NCBI RefSeq assembly: GCF_963678635.1
Contig: NC_087066.1
Coordinates: 34,849,301-34,913,300, forward strand
From: Symsagittifera roscoffensis
Taxonomy: Eukaryota; Xenacoelomorpha; Acoela; Convolutidae
Direction of reading: 5' to 3'
DNA length: 64,000 nucleotides
Shown: positions 1-10,499 of the stretch, one piece after another
Numbering within the stretch: position 1 is the first letter of the stretch
Layout: the number at the start of each line of letters is the position of its first letter
Notes under the pieces: generated by a model
Seen by the model: the letters and a program-made list of their open reading frames with translations, nothing else
Databases searched by the model: none
Told to the model about the DNA's origin: nothing
Position numbers and translations under genes: made by a program

Positions 1-74
1 TTTGCTTGCTGTGGGAAATAAATTTACCGCAATAAAATACAATGAGATGTTAAATTAGATACAATGAGTCCTAC

Positions 75-351
75 CTTTGAGTTTATGCACCCGCATAGAG
101 TCCGGAAATTTTGAGTCCAATATATCCATACATTGATCAACCAGATCAAAACGCGCTAGATCCAAGGCTGCGAGTATCAATTGCTCGTATATACTGTATA
201 GATCATTTCCAAATATATGTGGTTTGCTAAAAATCACCTGTTCAACTAATTTGACAACTAATTCGCTGTTCCGTGTATTATCTTCTCTAAGCTTTTTCAA
301 TTGAAATATGATGTCTTTTTCAGGCAATGAAGACTGTGTATCAAACTCCAT
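75..351 (-). CDS. EMC2: EMC2, first coding exon (partial gene)
   Basis: This is the first coding exon of ER membrane protein complex subunit 2, the cytosolic TPR scaffold of the EMC, which inserts tail-anchored and multi-pass proteins into the ER membrane. About 92 residues can be read from an ATG at 349-351. They carry the family's N-terminal signature: REDNTRNSE, then IYEQLILAALD, then FPDSMRVHKLKG at the start of the TPR solenoid. The vertebrate counterparts as I remember them are REENSRNSE, IYEQVMIAALD and FPGSHRVKRLTG. The exon ends at an AAAG/GTAGGA donor (GT at 73-74), so the remaining exons lie left of the window. No other family fits this pattern. I did not identify a promoter, and transcription points out of the window. 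Confidence 0.9.
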
Positions 352-960
352 TCGTATATCTTAAACAATTTTAACTCAATCAATTTTTTCACCCAAATTC
401 TCTGACCTTCAAAGGCTTGCAAGGATCTAGTACCGTTCATATTCAGCTTTTAAGACCACATTCTGGTAGTATTCAATTTTCTGAAGATTTGATTGCCTAT
501 ATTCGTCAGATTCACATTGTCCAGTCATATATATTTTTTTTAGAATTGCATGGATTCAGAACATGAACAGCATAATGAAATCGTCGAGATAATAAATTAC
601 ACAGCGATAAACATTTCACCAAACAGCAGGGATGCGTAAAATTGTATTGTGCTTTCAATATATTGCAATGCTACACACTAATAACAAAAAAAATAAATTA
701 AGGAATAAGTCAAGGGAAATTAATCCCGTTCAAGTCAGGTAAGCCCGTACACAGCTGAGTTGGCTTTATAAGACTGAGTCGCTTGGGCAGCAATGTGGAT
801 AGCGTTCGTGATGTTCTTCCAGCAATGTGGATAGCGTTCGTGATGCTCTTCCAGCACTTTCATTCCGCTGCGATTCGAGAGAGGTGAAACAGGTTTTCGA
901 GTCTCTACTCAACATCTATTTGCTTGAGCAGCCTAATTGTTGTGACAAATTTATTAAATA
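352..960. other. EMC2 upstream region, no gene seen
   Basis: AT-rich sequence upstream of the EMC2 start codon. No coding homology is visible on either strand. The EMC2 promoter and 5'UTR must lie here, but no core element stands out. A 32-bp direct duplication sits at 788-851. Confidence 0.6.
788..851. repeat. 32-bp direct tandem duplication
   Basis: Two adjacent copies of a 32-bp unit starting cagcaatgtggatagcg, differing at one base. A third partial start (cagcac) follows. It is a simple local duplication of no recognised function. Confidence 0.85.
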
Positions 961-1009
961 GATTCAGGGATATAAGCGAGGACTGAACCTGACTCTCCCA
1001 ACTCTCAAA

Positions 1010-1279
1010 ATGCTTGCAGCCGGAAAGAAAAACCGGAACAATACGAGGACTAAATCAACGACCGATATCAGACCAGACGAAGAAGAATGTCTCAAATACA
1101 GCAGAACCGATTGGGATGACTGGATCGAGTGCGACCGGTGCTCAAAGTGGACACATGCAGACTGCGTGAAAATTCCCAGGGAAGTTTTCCAGTATATTTC
1201 AACCTCAGATACTATTGTGTACATGTTTGATATTTGCTTGAGCAGACCAACTGAAAAAAAAAACTCAGAATTGCGATAG
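1010..1279 (+). pseudogene. PHD-like zinc-finger fragment of a retroelement
   Basis: An 89-residue reading with a basic start (GKKNRNNTRTK) and a decayed PHD finger: ECLKY, then IECDRCSKWTHADC, then MFDIC. The central C-x2-C-x4-H-x2-C is intact. The second cysteine of the first pair is Tyr, and one cysteine of the last pair is Phe. PHD-like fingers of this kind occur in ORF1 of CR1-type LINEs and at the N-terminus of some other retroelement proteins, where they are thought to bind chromatin or RNA. It may be the 5' part of the LINE-beta copy that resumes at about 2120, interrupted by the RT tail relic at 1265-1858. A separate element is equally possible. Confidence 0.6.
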
Positions 1280-1858
1280 GACTTCGATTAGGCTCAAAAA
1301 TATGCGAACGGCATAAATGCGTGTGCGGAAAAGACTTTATCGAGTATGGTTGGCATGGTCTTTCTTGCCTCAAAAGTGCAGGGAGATTCTCCAGGCATTC
1401 AAACCTGAATGCCCTTATAAAGCAGAGTTTATCTTCTATTCACGTTCCGTCTGTTTTAGAATCACGACACCTCTACAGGACCGATCAGAAGCGACCAGAC
1501 GGTTTGACGCTCGTTCCATGGGCTGTTGGTAGGCAGCTCTTGTGGGATGTAACGGTGGTAGACTCCTTAGCTCCTTGTAGGATTAATGCCGGGTCTGTTT
1601 GTAACCCTGGTACGGCTGCCACTGAAGCGGAAGAGCGAAAAAATGACAAGTATAAAGATCTTGTAGATGATTGATATCTTTTTCAACCGCTAGCTTTTGA
1701 GATTCAAGGCGCGGCCGACCCCAGCACAGAATTTTTTTGAGCAAGCTTTGTAAGAACCTAAGCATATGCACTGAAGAACCCAGACCAGGCAGCTTTTTAA
1801 AACAGAATCTCCCTGTCAATACAGATTGCGAACGCCACTTGTGTACTCGGAACAATAA
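1265..1858 (+). pseudogene. C-terminal relic of an RT element (RPDG/WD family)
   Basis: The reading starts at GLRLGSKICERHKCVCG, then HGLSC, GRFSRHSNLNALI, KRPDGLTLVPW, WDVTVVDSLAP and AEERKNDKYKDL. With stops and frameshifts it continues through FQPLAFEIQGAADPSTEFF to NATCVLGTI. From memory this is the conserved C-terminal block that follows the RT domain in a retroelement family common in marine invertebrates: a Cys/His cluster, then RPDG, then a WD-x3-DTLAP-like motif. The first in-frame stop is at 1672-1674. No RT domain remains upstream, so this is a 5'-truncated or internally deleted copy. The clade is unresolved. Confidence 0.65.
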
Positions 1859-2119
1859 ATGACAAAATAACTTTCGACGTTTTTTTTTATTTGTAACACC
1901 TGTATTTTATATTTTCTCGTGTCGAGTTGCGTGTTCTTATTGAAGAAACGTACCCCGTATCGATTTTAATTGAAAAAGACTTCAACACTTGTCATCTTCT
2001 TTTATCATTATCACTTCCATATCTAGAAAATTCCAAGGATTTTGACTGGAATACGTGATGAAGGGACTCCTGACTGTAACTTCGGTTACTATGATACTTT
2101 TGACCTTCTGATTACCCAA

Positions 2120-2712
2120 ACAAAAGAAAAAAGAGAATAAGTTAAGAAACCCGCCATTGCCTGGGAGGAGACCGCTAAGAGACTCAAACTCATTGAACAG
2201 AAACTTGAACGTGTAGTCCAAGTAGTGGACAAGCCCCCAGTGTTCTTAGTGGTTCCGACAACCGTCCCCAGAAACCTCATCCACCAGATCCCCGTTGCTT
2301 CAACGGCATACGAATACAGAATTTAAAAGAACCGGATCACGAACTCTCATCTGACAACATGGAGTCTGATATGCACAATTTTGAATGATCCATGTGGAGA
2401 AGAAATTAGTGTTGCGGATCTCTACCGTACTGGGAAGAAAAAAGAAAATATTACCAAAGACCAAGAACACTGATAGTCAAGCTACCGAACTACTGGCAGT
2501 ACCGAAAGGTTCTGGCAAGTACACATAAGTTGAAGGACTCTTCTGACAACGTCTTTATCTCCCGTGAACTAACGAAAATTGAACTTGAGCTAGAAAAGAA
2601 GTTGCTGAAATGCCGATACGAACTTATTCAGTCTGGTCAGGTCGCAAAGGAAAACGCAAAAATTCGTGATTTGAAACTGTTTATAAACGGACAGGAACAT
2701 AAATTGGATTGA
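2120..2712 (+). pseudogene. LINE-beta copy 1, ORF1 C-terminal part
   Basis: Pieced across frameshifts, this reads KRLKLIEQKLERVVQ (coiled coil), then DLYRTGKKKE, then PRTLIVKLPNYWQYRKV, then KDSSDNVFISRELTKIELEL and a stop after INGQEHKLD (open from 2530 to 2712). The order coiled coil, RxGK, short beta segment, then VFIS-x-LT is typical of ORF1 proteins of CR1/Jockey-type LINEs, the RNA-binding partner of ORF2. ORF2 follows 21 bases later, in the order expected for an intact element. Several frameshifts before 2530 mark it as dead. An 80-bp piece of this ORF recurs at 4311-4390. Confidence 0.7.
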
Positions 2713-2733
2713 CTTCAAGCCAAATTTGTCACT

Positions 2734-3468
2734 ATGTTGCTTATAAATGCCAGGTCCCTCAAAAAACTAAACGCCCTGATACATTTACATACAGACATGC
2801 TAAACCAAAATGTTGACTTCTGTCTTGTTTGCGAAAGCTGGCTGGGTGTTAATGTTGATTGTTCCTTCATCCTGCCTGGTTACCACCTTGAAAGACATGA
2901 TCGAAGCCATAAGAATTACAATAAGCAAACTGGAGGCGGAGTATGTGCATTTATTAGGCACAACCTGTCGTACGCACGGCTACATCCTCTCGGTTCCGAT
3001 CAGTTTGAAATTTTGTGGCTTGATTTCTTCGTAAGTCCTCGTGTTTTGCTCTGCTTACTTTACTTCCCTCTAGACGCCTGTAATGCGGAAGCAGTCTCCG
3101 AACATATTATTTCCACGTTTGAGAACAGTATGCAAATCATAGCCTACGGTTGCGTTGTCGTATGTGGTGACCTGAATTTTCTCGACACGGGCCATATTTC
3201 GACTCATTGCAATTTGCATCTTGTTAACATCGATCCAACACGCGGAGCACGAAATCTTGACAATTTTCTATGCAATGACCCGAGTATATTCCAATGCTGC
3301 AAAACGTTTCCTCTTACAATATCAAGTGACCACCTGGGAGTTATTGCAAAGATCGCCAAATCCAAGCATTCTCGCAGGAAAATGATTTTCCGAGACCAAC
3401 GTGTTCAATTTCGACGAGCTTGCAATCTAGCATTGAATCAATGTGATCTTCTCAAATCCTGCACATAA
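2734..3468 (+). pseudogene. LINE-beta copy 1, ORF2 APE endonuclease
   Basis: A 244-residue open reading with the apurinic-endonuclease domain of APE-type LINEs: INARSL near the start, VCESWL (the catalytic Glu region), GGGVCAFIR, VVCGDLNF (catalytic Asp/Asn) and SSDHLGVI (catalytic Asp/His). These motifs occur in the canonical order and nearly fill the domain. This domain nicks target DNA to prime reverse transcription. The frame is lost at 3469, before the RT. Similarity is to the CR1 group rather than RTE or L1. Confidence 0.85.
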
Positions 3469-3494
3469 ATGACGTCAATTAGGAGGTTTCAGAA

Positions 3495-4770
3495 TTGAGC
3501 CATGTCCTCACCTCGTATTTTAACCATTTCTGTCCATTGCGTCGGGTTTCTCTAAGAAACACCGAGCCACCATTTTTCACACCAGTTGTAAAGCTTTTGC
3601 TTAAAAAGAAAAACAAGCTATTCAATAACATCCGAGTTAATGGTGCTTCAGCGGTTGCTGCAGAAATTCGCCACAAGATTTTTTCCAATAACTCTCGGAA
3701 CAAACAAAATGGGAGCAAATCGTGGTGGAGGCAAGTCAACTTTTATGTGAAACGTGAACAACCCGTCATTGAAAACCACTTCGACGCAAATGAACTGAAT
3801 TCTTATTATAATAGTTTAGCACTAATCTCGTAAACACGCGGCCTCAAATCTATGACACACATGCTTACCAACTTCCTGTTGTACATGTACGCTAGGTGTT
3901 TAATTACATATCAAAGTTGAAAAAAAAATACTGTTGGCCCTGAGGGTCTGCCGTATTGCTTATACCGTGAAAACGCCCATAATCTAGCAGAGCCTTTAAC
4001 GCACATTTTTAATCTGTCTTTATCAAGAACGGTTTTCCCTGAAACTTGGAAAATTAGTTGCATAAATTCTATTCCGAAGTGCCTCTGTCCATCTGAGTTT
4101 TCTGACTTGCGGCCTATTTGTCTGACTCCTATTACTTCTCGTGTGTTTGAGGGAGTTGTCTTTGACAGCTTTGTAACTAAGCGATATCACTCAACCCTGT
4201 CGAACGATAAGCTCGGTTTTCGAAAAGGTTCCTCAACTACGTGCGCGCTTATCAAGCTACTAAACGATGTGTACTACCTCCGTTCAGAAAATGACTACGT
4301 GCATTGAACTTGAGCTAGAAAAGAAGTTGCTGAAATGCTGATACGAACTTATTCAGTCTGGTCAGGTCGCAAAGGAAAACGCAAATGACCCGAGTACCAT
4401 CAATAATATTTCTCTATTTCTCATCGTGCTATTATTGATGGACTTCATATGTCTCATTATACCCCATTTCTTTTAATATGGTACAACAGTTTTTTTTGTG
4501 GTCGCGTACATTCGAGTCTTGTAAACGACCAACTATCTCGTGAACTAACTCTCAGTCAAGGCGTTCCGCAAGGGACAGTAAACGGACCACCGTTTTTCAA
4601 CAGGGATACAAATGACATATCAGTCACAACTGACATTCCTGAAAGACGTTGTAGACTGACTAAATTCGCTGACGATTTTACCCCAGTTGTAGGAGGTCGC
4701 ATAGGTGAAAATGAATGTTCCAGTGACGTTATTAATGCACTCGAAGTCCAGTATAACGCTGAATCACGGA
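3495..4770 (+). pseudogene. LINE-beta copy 1, ORF2 reverse transcriptase (broken)
   Basis: Segments in order: an EN-RT linker (3495-3833, WWRQVNFYVKRE); GPEGLPYCLYRENAHNLAE and RPICLTPITSRVFEGVVF (about 3931-4307, RT motifs 0 to 2a); then GVPQGTVNGP and FADDF (about 4560-4690, motifs B and C). The catalytic FADD is intact, but the finger-to-palm region with motif A is missing. In its place is an 80-bp patch copied from ORF1 (4311-4390). Coding similarity ends near 4770, where an oppositely oriented LINE begins. Confidence 0.8.
4311..4398 (+). repeat. ORF1-derived patch inside LINE-beta RT
   Basis: About 80 bp starting ttgaacttgagctagaaaag repeat the sequence beginning at 2579 with a single mismatch. 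The patch runs straight into aatgacccgagta, a 13-mer also found at 3275-3290 in the EN region. Just beyond, 4394-4442 contains an 11-bp inverted repeat (ccatcaataat and attattgatgg). The patch replaces RT coding sequence. Confidence 0.8.
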
Positions 4771-4774
4771 AAAA

Positions 4775-6520
4775 CAAAAAAGTTTGTGTTATTGTGCAAT
4801 TATACAGTCGCAATCGTCTTCTCAGTTTGATTTTATCGCTGCGCCAGACTAGTTGTAGTTTTGCTAGGGCTGTTGAGGCTAGCGTTTCCTACGTATCAGA
4901 TCTTCAGAATTACCCAATAAAGAGCCGACCTTCTTCGTTTTCCTCCACCTCTCTTCGGATCTATTTCCTCGTTTAATCACTGTGATCTCGTTCTTGTCCG
5001 GGTGTGATTTGAGTCGATGCGTTTGCAAGATGGTAGTGACGTTCTCTTGAATCCAAGTTGAGTTGTTTTCGTCTTCCGTTATAAAGTCGGTATCGTCTGC
5101 GTAAATCGCTTCGTCTGGTTTCGGGATTGCGTAATCGTGGGCTAATTATGCCGGTGGTTTCACTTTATTGCGTTCCTGTCTCACATCTTTAAGTGCATTT
5201 TCAAAGTACACATTAAAATTGACTCCGCTTAGTCCGTCTGCCTGGGGGGATCCGATATTGGTAGGGATTGTTTCGTGGTTCTGACCAATCTCATTCGTGA
5301 TCTCCAGGTTATTTTCGGTCAAAAGTTTTGTTAGTAGTCAAACTTCGTCTCGTGGAATGATCTTATGATATGTATTGACTAGCTGTTTTCTGTCGATCGT
5401 GTCAAATGCAATTGACATGTCGATTCCTGTCAAATACACTTCCATCTGGAACTTTTGAGACTTCACGACCAGCTACTTCAATCCCAGACTACGTCCGTTT
5501 TTCCTCTGCCCAGTCGGCTTGAACTCTGAGAGTCGAAGATATATCGTTCAGTGGCCGATCGGATTCGGTTCAGTGTGATCAGTGACAGCAGTCTGCGAAT
5601 TGTTAGAAGCAGTATAACTGGTCGGAGGTTCTTGACGATTCCTTTCTTTTTCTTCCGGGTTTCTGGAGGGGAACCAGGATTCCGTGTCCAAGCTTCAGGT
5701 CGGCTTGCTGCTCGAATGCACCGTTCAGTATGCTGGTAACGCGTGTTACTAGGATATCTGGTCCGTATTTGAGCAGTTCTGCGCTGATCCCATCGAACCC
5801 AGCAGCCTTTCCAATCTTCATTATCTTCAGCGCAGATCTTACTTCATTTTCGGTTTTTAGCTTATCCAACGGTTCATGTGACGTGTCGCTTTCAAGTTCG
5901 TCGATATCGTTCTTGAAGAGATGTTGTTGGAAATGATCTTTGGTGCTCTCGTATCTCTCCTCCGGTGATGTTATCGTGTGGTTGATGTCATCCTTCATCA
6001 TCGGGTTTTACCGCTTCCCTCGTAACAGAAGTTTCACAGATTTAAACATCTTCGCATTGTCAGGTGTGCTTTCATTTTCAGTCAATACCAAGTCGAGGCT
6101 GTTCTGTTTCGCTTTCTTCACTTTGGCATGAATTTCGGTGAGGACCCGACTTTGTTCGCTTCTGAGCCTTCTAATCTTGTCCACGTCCGTAGCCTCCTTG
6201 ATTTTCAGTCGTAGGTCCCTTTGCTTCTGCGACAAGAAATGGATCTCTGGGTTATGATTTTTTCTCGTTACGTTCTTTTCCAAGGCTGATGTTGCGGCTG
6301 CGAGAACGTCCTTGTGCAAAGCTTCCCAGGTCGTGTTGGGATCTGATTTTCATCTTCGAGTCTCCAGTTCGGCTTGGTATTGTTCTCTCGTGGTCTTCTC
6401 GGACAGCAAGCGATTGATGCTAAGTGGTGACTGAATTCGCTCGATTTTTGGCTTGTACAGCTTGTATTTTCGTATATTGAATTTTGCTACTACCAGACGG
6501 TGATCAGAGTCTGTTATCGT
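4775..6520 (-). pseudogene. Non-LTR retrotransposon relic (EN tail + RT)
   Basis: Read from 6520 down: DSDHRLVVAKFNIRKYKL (end of an APE endonuclease); a basic linker (6319-6008); KIMKIGKAAGFDGISAELLK (motif 1); NLRPVILLLTIRRLLSLITL (motif 2); DRKQLVNTYHKI; NIGSPQADGLSG (motif B, where the usual QGD is QAD); IYADDTDFI (motif C, intact); and RWRKTKKVGSLLG then LASTALAKLQLVW at about 4800-4900. The order and motifs are those of an APE-type LINE from a clade different from LINE-beta. Multiple stops and frameshifts inactivate it. It meets LINE-beta tail to tail. Confidence 0.75.
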
Positions 6521-6889
6521 TTAGCTGTAGCTTCTCGCACTCGTCAGTTTTCGTTTCATATCCATGGAGCAGGCGTTGTAGTTCAAGTGTGAGTACATAT
6601 CAAAAGTTTCTACTGTTCGTAAAGTTGCATTCAAACCTTCTAAAGCAAGGATTGCTTTCAAAGTAACTTGCGTCTAACGCACCTCCGGTGCTTCTAATTT
6701 TTAGCAATTCATAAAAAACCACATATATTGCAATCAAAATTTGCATCCTTTGAGTGTACTGTGACAATACCCAAATAAAAGGATTCGTAAATACAAATTT
6801 CGCTTAGTTTTTTTATTCAAGTTTTTTATACAAATTATGAAGAACCTAACTTTGTGAAGTTTTTTATAAAATGTTTGAAAAAATTAAAA
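6521..6889. other. AT-rich spacer
   Basis: No coding similarity, RNA gene or clear repeat seen. It may contain 5' remains of the minus-strand LINE. Confidence 0.5.
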
Positions 6890-8470
6890 TGAAATATGAA
6901 ACGTCACATCTGGTAAACTAAAAACAATTGAGCAGTCGCATTTGAGAAACTTCAACTTTAAGTTTTCTGAAAAAAAAAAACATTTTTTTTTGGAAAACCA
7001 GAAGAAACTTCACAACATCTCGAAAACTACCAAGATATGAGACGTCTTATTTGAAGGCAATGTTCGCAATCTTTGGCAGTACTCTGACAGCCCACAACTA
7101 CAGTGTTCAGAATTTAATTTTTGTGAATTATTTTGTAATTTGAGTTTTCTGAAATATTCCGAAAAAATCACAAAAATCGTCGTATCTTTTAAACTAAAAT
7201 GATTTGAGCATTCTTAATTGGTCAGGAATTTTAAACTTAGAAAAGAAAATTATTTTTGGCGATTTTTTTTTGGAAAAAATCACAAAAAACGTCGTATCTG
7301 GAAAACTACAAGGTTTTGAGCAGTCATATTTGGAGGCAAAATTGCAACTCTTTCCTGAGCGTGACCTGTCAAAACCTCATAGCAGCGATGGTAATTTCAA
7401 TTTTTGTGAAATTTTCTTTCTTTAAGTTCTCTGAAAACCTTTGAGAAACTCCATAAAGCGGCATATCTCGAAAATGACCAAGATTTCAGCAGCAAAAATT
7501 AGAAGCTTGATTCGGAACCACCTGAGAGCACTCTAACAGTTTCCAACAACAGGATTGCGGTCCTAAAAGTTTTGGAATTTTTCTACATCTAGGTTTTTTT
7601 GAAATTTTCTGAAAAAATCATAAGAAACATCATATCTCGAAAACTACAACGATTTGAGCATTTACAATCGGAGGCAAAACTCGCAACTCCCTGACACAAC
7701 CTCACCACAGAAATGAGAATTTCAAATTTGGTGAAAATTTTTATACTAAGCTCTATGAAAAATTTCGAAACAATCCTAAAGAGCGTTATATCTCGAAAAC
7801 TACAAGGATTTGAGCAGCCATAATGAGAGGCAAGGTTCGCAATTCCTGAGAGTTCCTTTACAATTTCTAACAACAGTTTTGTGTTTTGGAATCGCCACCA
7901 AATCTTTTTTCTCAAATCCGTGTAGTTTTTGAGATATGACGTTTTTTATGATTTTTTCAAAAACTTTCAAGAATACTTGGATATTGTCACACTGGTTGCA
8001 AATCTTGCCTCTGAATATGGCTGCTCAAAGCCTTGTAGTTTTCGGATTTTTCAAAATTTTTCAGAAAACTGAGACAGAAATTTTTCGAAAATTGAAACTC
8101 CCATATCTGTAGTGCGGCTCTGTCAGGGTATTCTCAGGAGTTGCGAATTTTGCCCTTAAATTGGATTGCTCAAATTTGATGTTTTTTATGATCTTTTGTA
8201 GCCTCAGAAAATTAAATAAAAAAATTCTAACAACAGGATATATCTTCACAGTTTTCGACTTTTTGAAAATCTAATTTTTCCAAAATTTTTTCGAAAAAGT
8301 CATAGAAAACGTCAAATTTGTGCAAACAAATTTGGAGGCAAAATTTGCAACTCCTGAGAGTACCCTGACAGAACCGCACTACAGAGATGGGAATTTTAAC
8401 TTTTGGGAATTTTTTATCTCAGTTTTTTGAAAAATTTTGAAAAATCCTAAAAAACGTCATATCTCGAACT
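6890..8470. repeat. Array of diverged ~165-bp repeats with an inverted block
   Basis: A recurring block (tatctcgaaaactacaagg, then tttgagcagtcatatttgg, aggcaaaattcgcaactcc and an a/t-rich tail) begins near 7016, 7183, 7289, 7463, 7629 and 7787, so spacing is mostly 158-174 bp. Between about 7900 and 8230 the block is in reverse orientation, and a forward copy resumes at about 8300-8470. The copies are heavily diverged. Apparent ORFs here simply reflect the repeats. Confidence 0.75.
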
Positions 8471-9130
8471 TTACCCGAAAATGATCCCCAAACAACCATA
8501 CACAGATCGAGTATCCATCCATGGGTTGGGAAAAACTCTTCTCACCTCTCTAAACTGATACCAACTTTTAAACGGTAAATGTCAGAAAAAATCTTGTCTC
8601 AATAGAATTGTCAAATTTATAAAAAATGCAGAAGAGACTGAAAACGTCGCTAAACGAAGATCAAGAGTTCGAAAGTAAAACTTTTCGAGATCAAAGATTT
8701 TCTTATCTTCAAAAATATCTCAAATCGATGCACAAAAGCTGCAGGTACGCGATGACTATCACTTACAGAAATCAAAAAACGAATGAAGATGAGCGAAATT
8801 GTAAACTTTCAAGAATTTTTTTCCCAATGTGTTCCTTAAAAGTAATCAAATAACGAAAATTTGTTACCATAGACAAACATTCAAAAAATCGATTTCCACA
8901 AATGAATATAAAATTTTTTTTTAAAAAGCTGCAAACTAACAAGGCATGTTGCCCAGACCGGATAGGAAACTCAGTGCTCAAAAATTTACCATCTTTGTCC
9001 AAGTCGTGAATTCTGATTTTCAAAACTGCCCTAAATAAAAGCTTCTTTCCATCTTATTGGAAAATAAATGAAGTGATAGCAATATTTAAGGACCACAACA
9101 GAGCAATGCGCAGTTTTTTACGCAGTGTAC
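8470..9130 (+). mobile_element. LINE-alpha relic (third copy), interrupted by PLE-1
   Basis: Homologous to the LINE-alpha RT N-terminal region of the tandem units: compare KRLKTSLNEDQ here at 8626 with the same words at 22346, and TNKACCPDRIG-like text at about 8935 with 22640. The similarity ends at ttacgcagtgtac (about 9130), inside the segment that in the other copies reads AMNEHYRAISFSRS. After that point PLE-1 coding starts. A deletion of about 17 bp precedes the breakpoint. Confidence 0.75.
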
Positions 9131-9684
9131 AGTTGGATAGATACTGCACCACGAACCCACAGAAGAACCTCGCAACCCTACTCTTCAAGGCACCTCTAGC
9201 AGAAAAACGTCAAGTGGTGGTGTGGCACGACATCATCAATAATTTTATCAACAGCCACTGCACGATCAATTACAGAGCTTGCACTGCAGATGAATTGACA
9301 GAAATGCTGAAGACACTGACAAAAATCAGCGCAATTGTATGCTGTCAGAGAAACGGTACGTCAGATATCAGGAACCAGCTGATCAGCTCGGGTATTCTTG
9401 TCATTCCTATCACGAGGTGTCTCATTTCAAAAAGGAAGAGAAGAATAGAGCTGGTCAACGAATATCAGGTTCTGCACCAGGATATCCAGCTAGAGCTAAA
9501 GTCTTTGCGGATTGTGTTCGAACACCAAGACAACCTGCCAGCTGTTTTGTCCAAGCTTCGTCGTTCAAACACGAAAAAGAAATCTCAATCGAGAAGGAGG
9601 GCGGAAAAAAGAAGACTGATGAACAGAGGCGAGGAAACTGTTGGTCCGACTGACGAGGAGGCTTCAACGGAGAGGTTGAGCTAG
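9130..9684 (+). pseudogene. PLE-1 accessory ORF (ORF1), SGNH-like?
   Basis: A long open reading, 5'-truncated by the insertion junction. Recognisable blocks are VVVWHDIINNFINSH, ISAIVCCQRNGTSDI, LISKRKRR and LELKSLRIVFEHQDNLP, ending in a Lys/Arg-rich tail (KKKSQSRRRAEKRR) that suits nucleic-acid binding. The same protein, with more N-terminal sequence, precedes the PLE in U1 and U2. I do not recognise the family. A WHD-x2-NNS block after a short N-terminal strand recalls block III of SGNH/GDSL hydrolases, but catalytic residues are not secure. Confidence 0.6.
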
Positions 9685-9745
9685 AGTTGTGTTATTTGTG
9701 TTGCTTTGTGTCACGTGATATTTATTCCTCGTAGCCTGCAAACCA

Positions 9746-10484
9746 ATGTGCACAGTTGTACTCCCACCTCCAATCTTGATTTGGACTTTAAAAAACAAAC
9801 TCATTTGGAAATTAGTCCGTGATTATGCGTCCGTTTATGTTAAATTTATCAACTGTCACAAGGGTGCTAAATTTTTCAGCGTTTGTCTAGAAAACAACAT
9901 TATACCTGATTTTTTGAGGGTCAGGGTACCGGAAAATGGGCTGTTTTCAATCCAAGCGGTACACAGTTTTCAGACAAAATTTCTAAGAACGCAGATTAAC
10001 AAGGCAAGGGCAGATGAGAAAAACGTTGAAGTCAAACTAGATAGGACGAGAGGCGCAGTGTAGATGAGACGTTTTGGCATTCAGTTGTGAAATACTTAAG
10101 TCTTAGGGGACAAAGGCAAACAACAACAGTCAAAGAGACCCATCAGAAGAAGCTAATGAAATTATCAGAAGGCAAGAACGACCTCTAGGGAAGCAAGGCG
10201 AGGGTTCGGTAAGAGCTCTTGATGATGTAGAAATACCAAAATGGGTACAACAAGTGTTGGCATTAGGGCCGAAACATACCGTCAGGGATGAACTTAATGA
10301 GACACACTTTCTCGCCGATTTTGACATCTTTCTATCGGATCTCAAAAGTCGTAAGATCGAAGCTGTGACAAAAGCCTATGTTAAAAGGGTGAAAAAAGCA
10401 CCATCTGACAAAAGCGTCGAGAAGGCCCGAAAGTATCTGAAGAGTAATGGATTAGTTGCGGTACCGAAAAGACGAAATAAGTGA
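9746..10484 (+). pseudogene. PLE-1 ORF2 N-terminal region
   Basis: Two readings in different frames. The first (9746-10063) carries KLIWKLVRDY, ENNIIPDFLRVRVPENGLF and FLRTQINKARAD. The second (about 10206-10484) carries IPKWVQQVLALGPKHTVRD, NETHFLADFD, KARKYLKSNGL and VAVP. The phrase V-L-x-LGPKH-x-VRD followed by a conserved F-L-A-D and KYLK-x-N-x-L-x-AVP is a hallmark of the region upstream of the RT in PLEs. A frameshifted link between the readings contains DETFWHSVVKYLSLRG. Confidence 0.8.
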
Positions 10485-10499
10485 GAATCTCATCACAAG

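Noticed and set aside
7589-7915. Minus-strand ORF with repeated SFRD-like words, as if a repeat protein
   Set aside because: It lies in the DNA repeat array and its periodicity is that of the monomers. The frame is not kept between copies.
9746-10484. Possibility that the LGPKH region is a host gene
   Set aside because: The VLALGPKH-VRD block followed by PLE RT motifs and GIY-YIG is the standard PLE order, and it recurs in two other copies.
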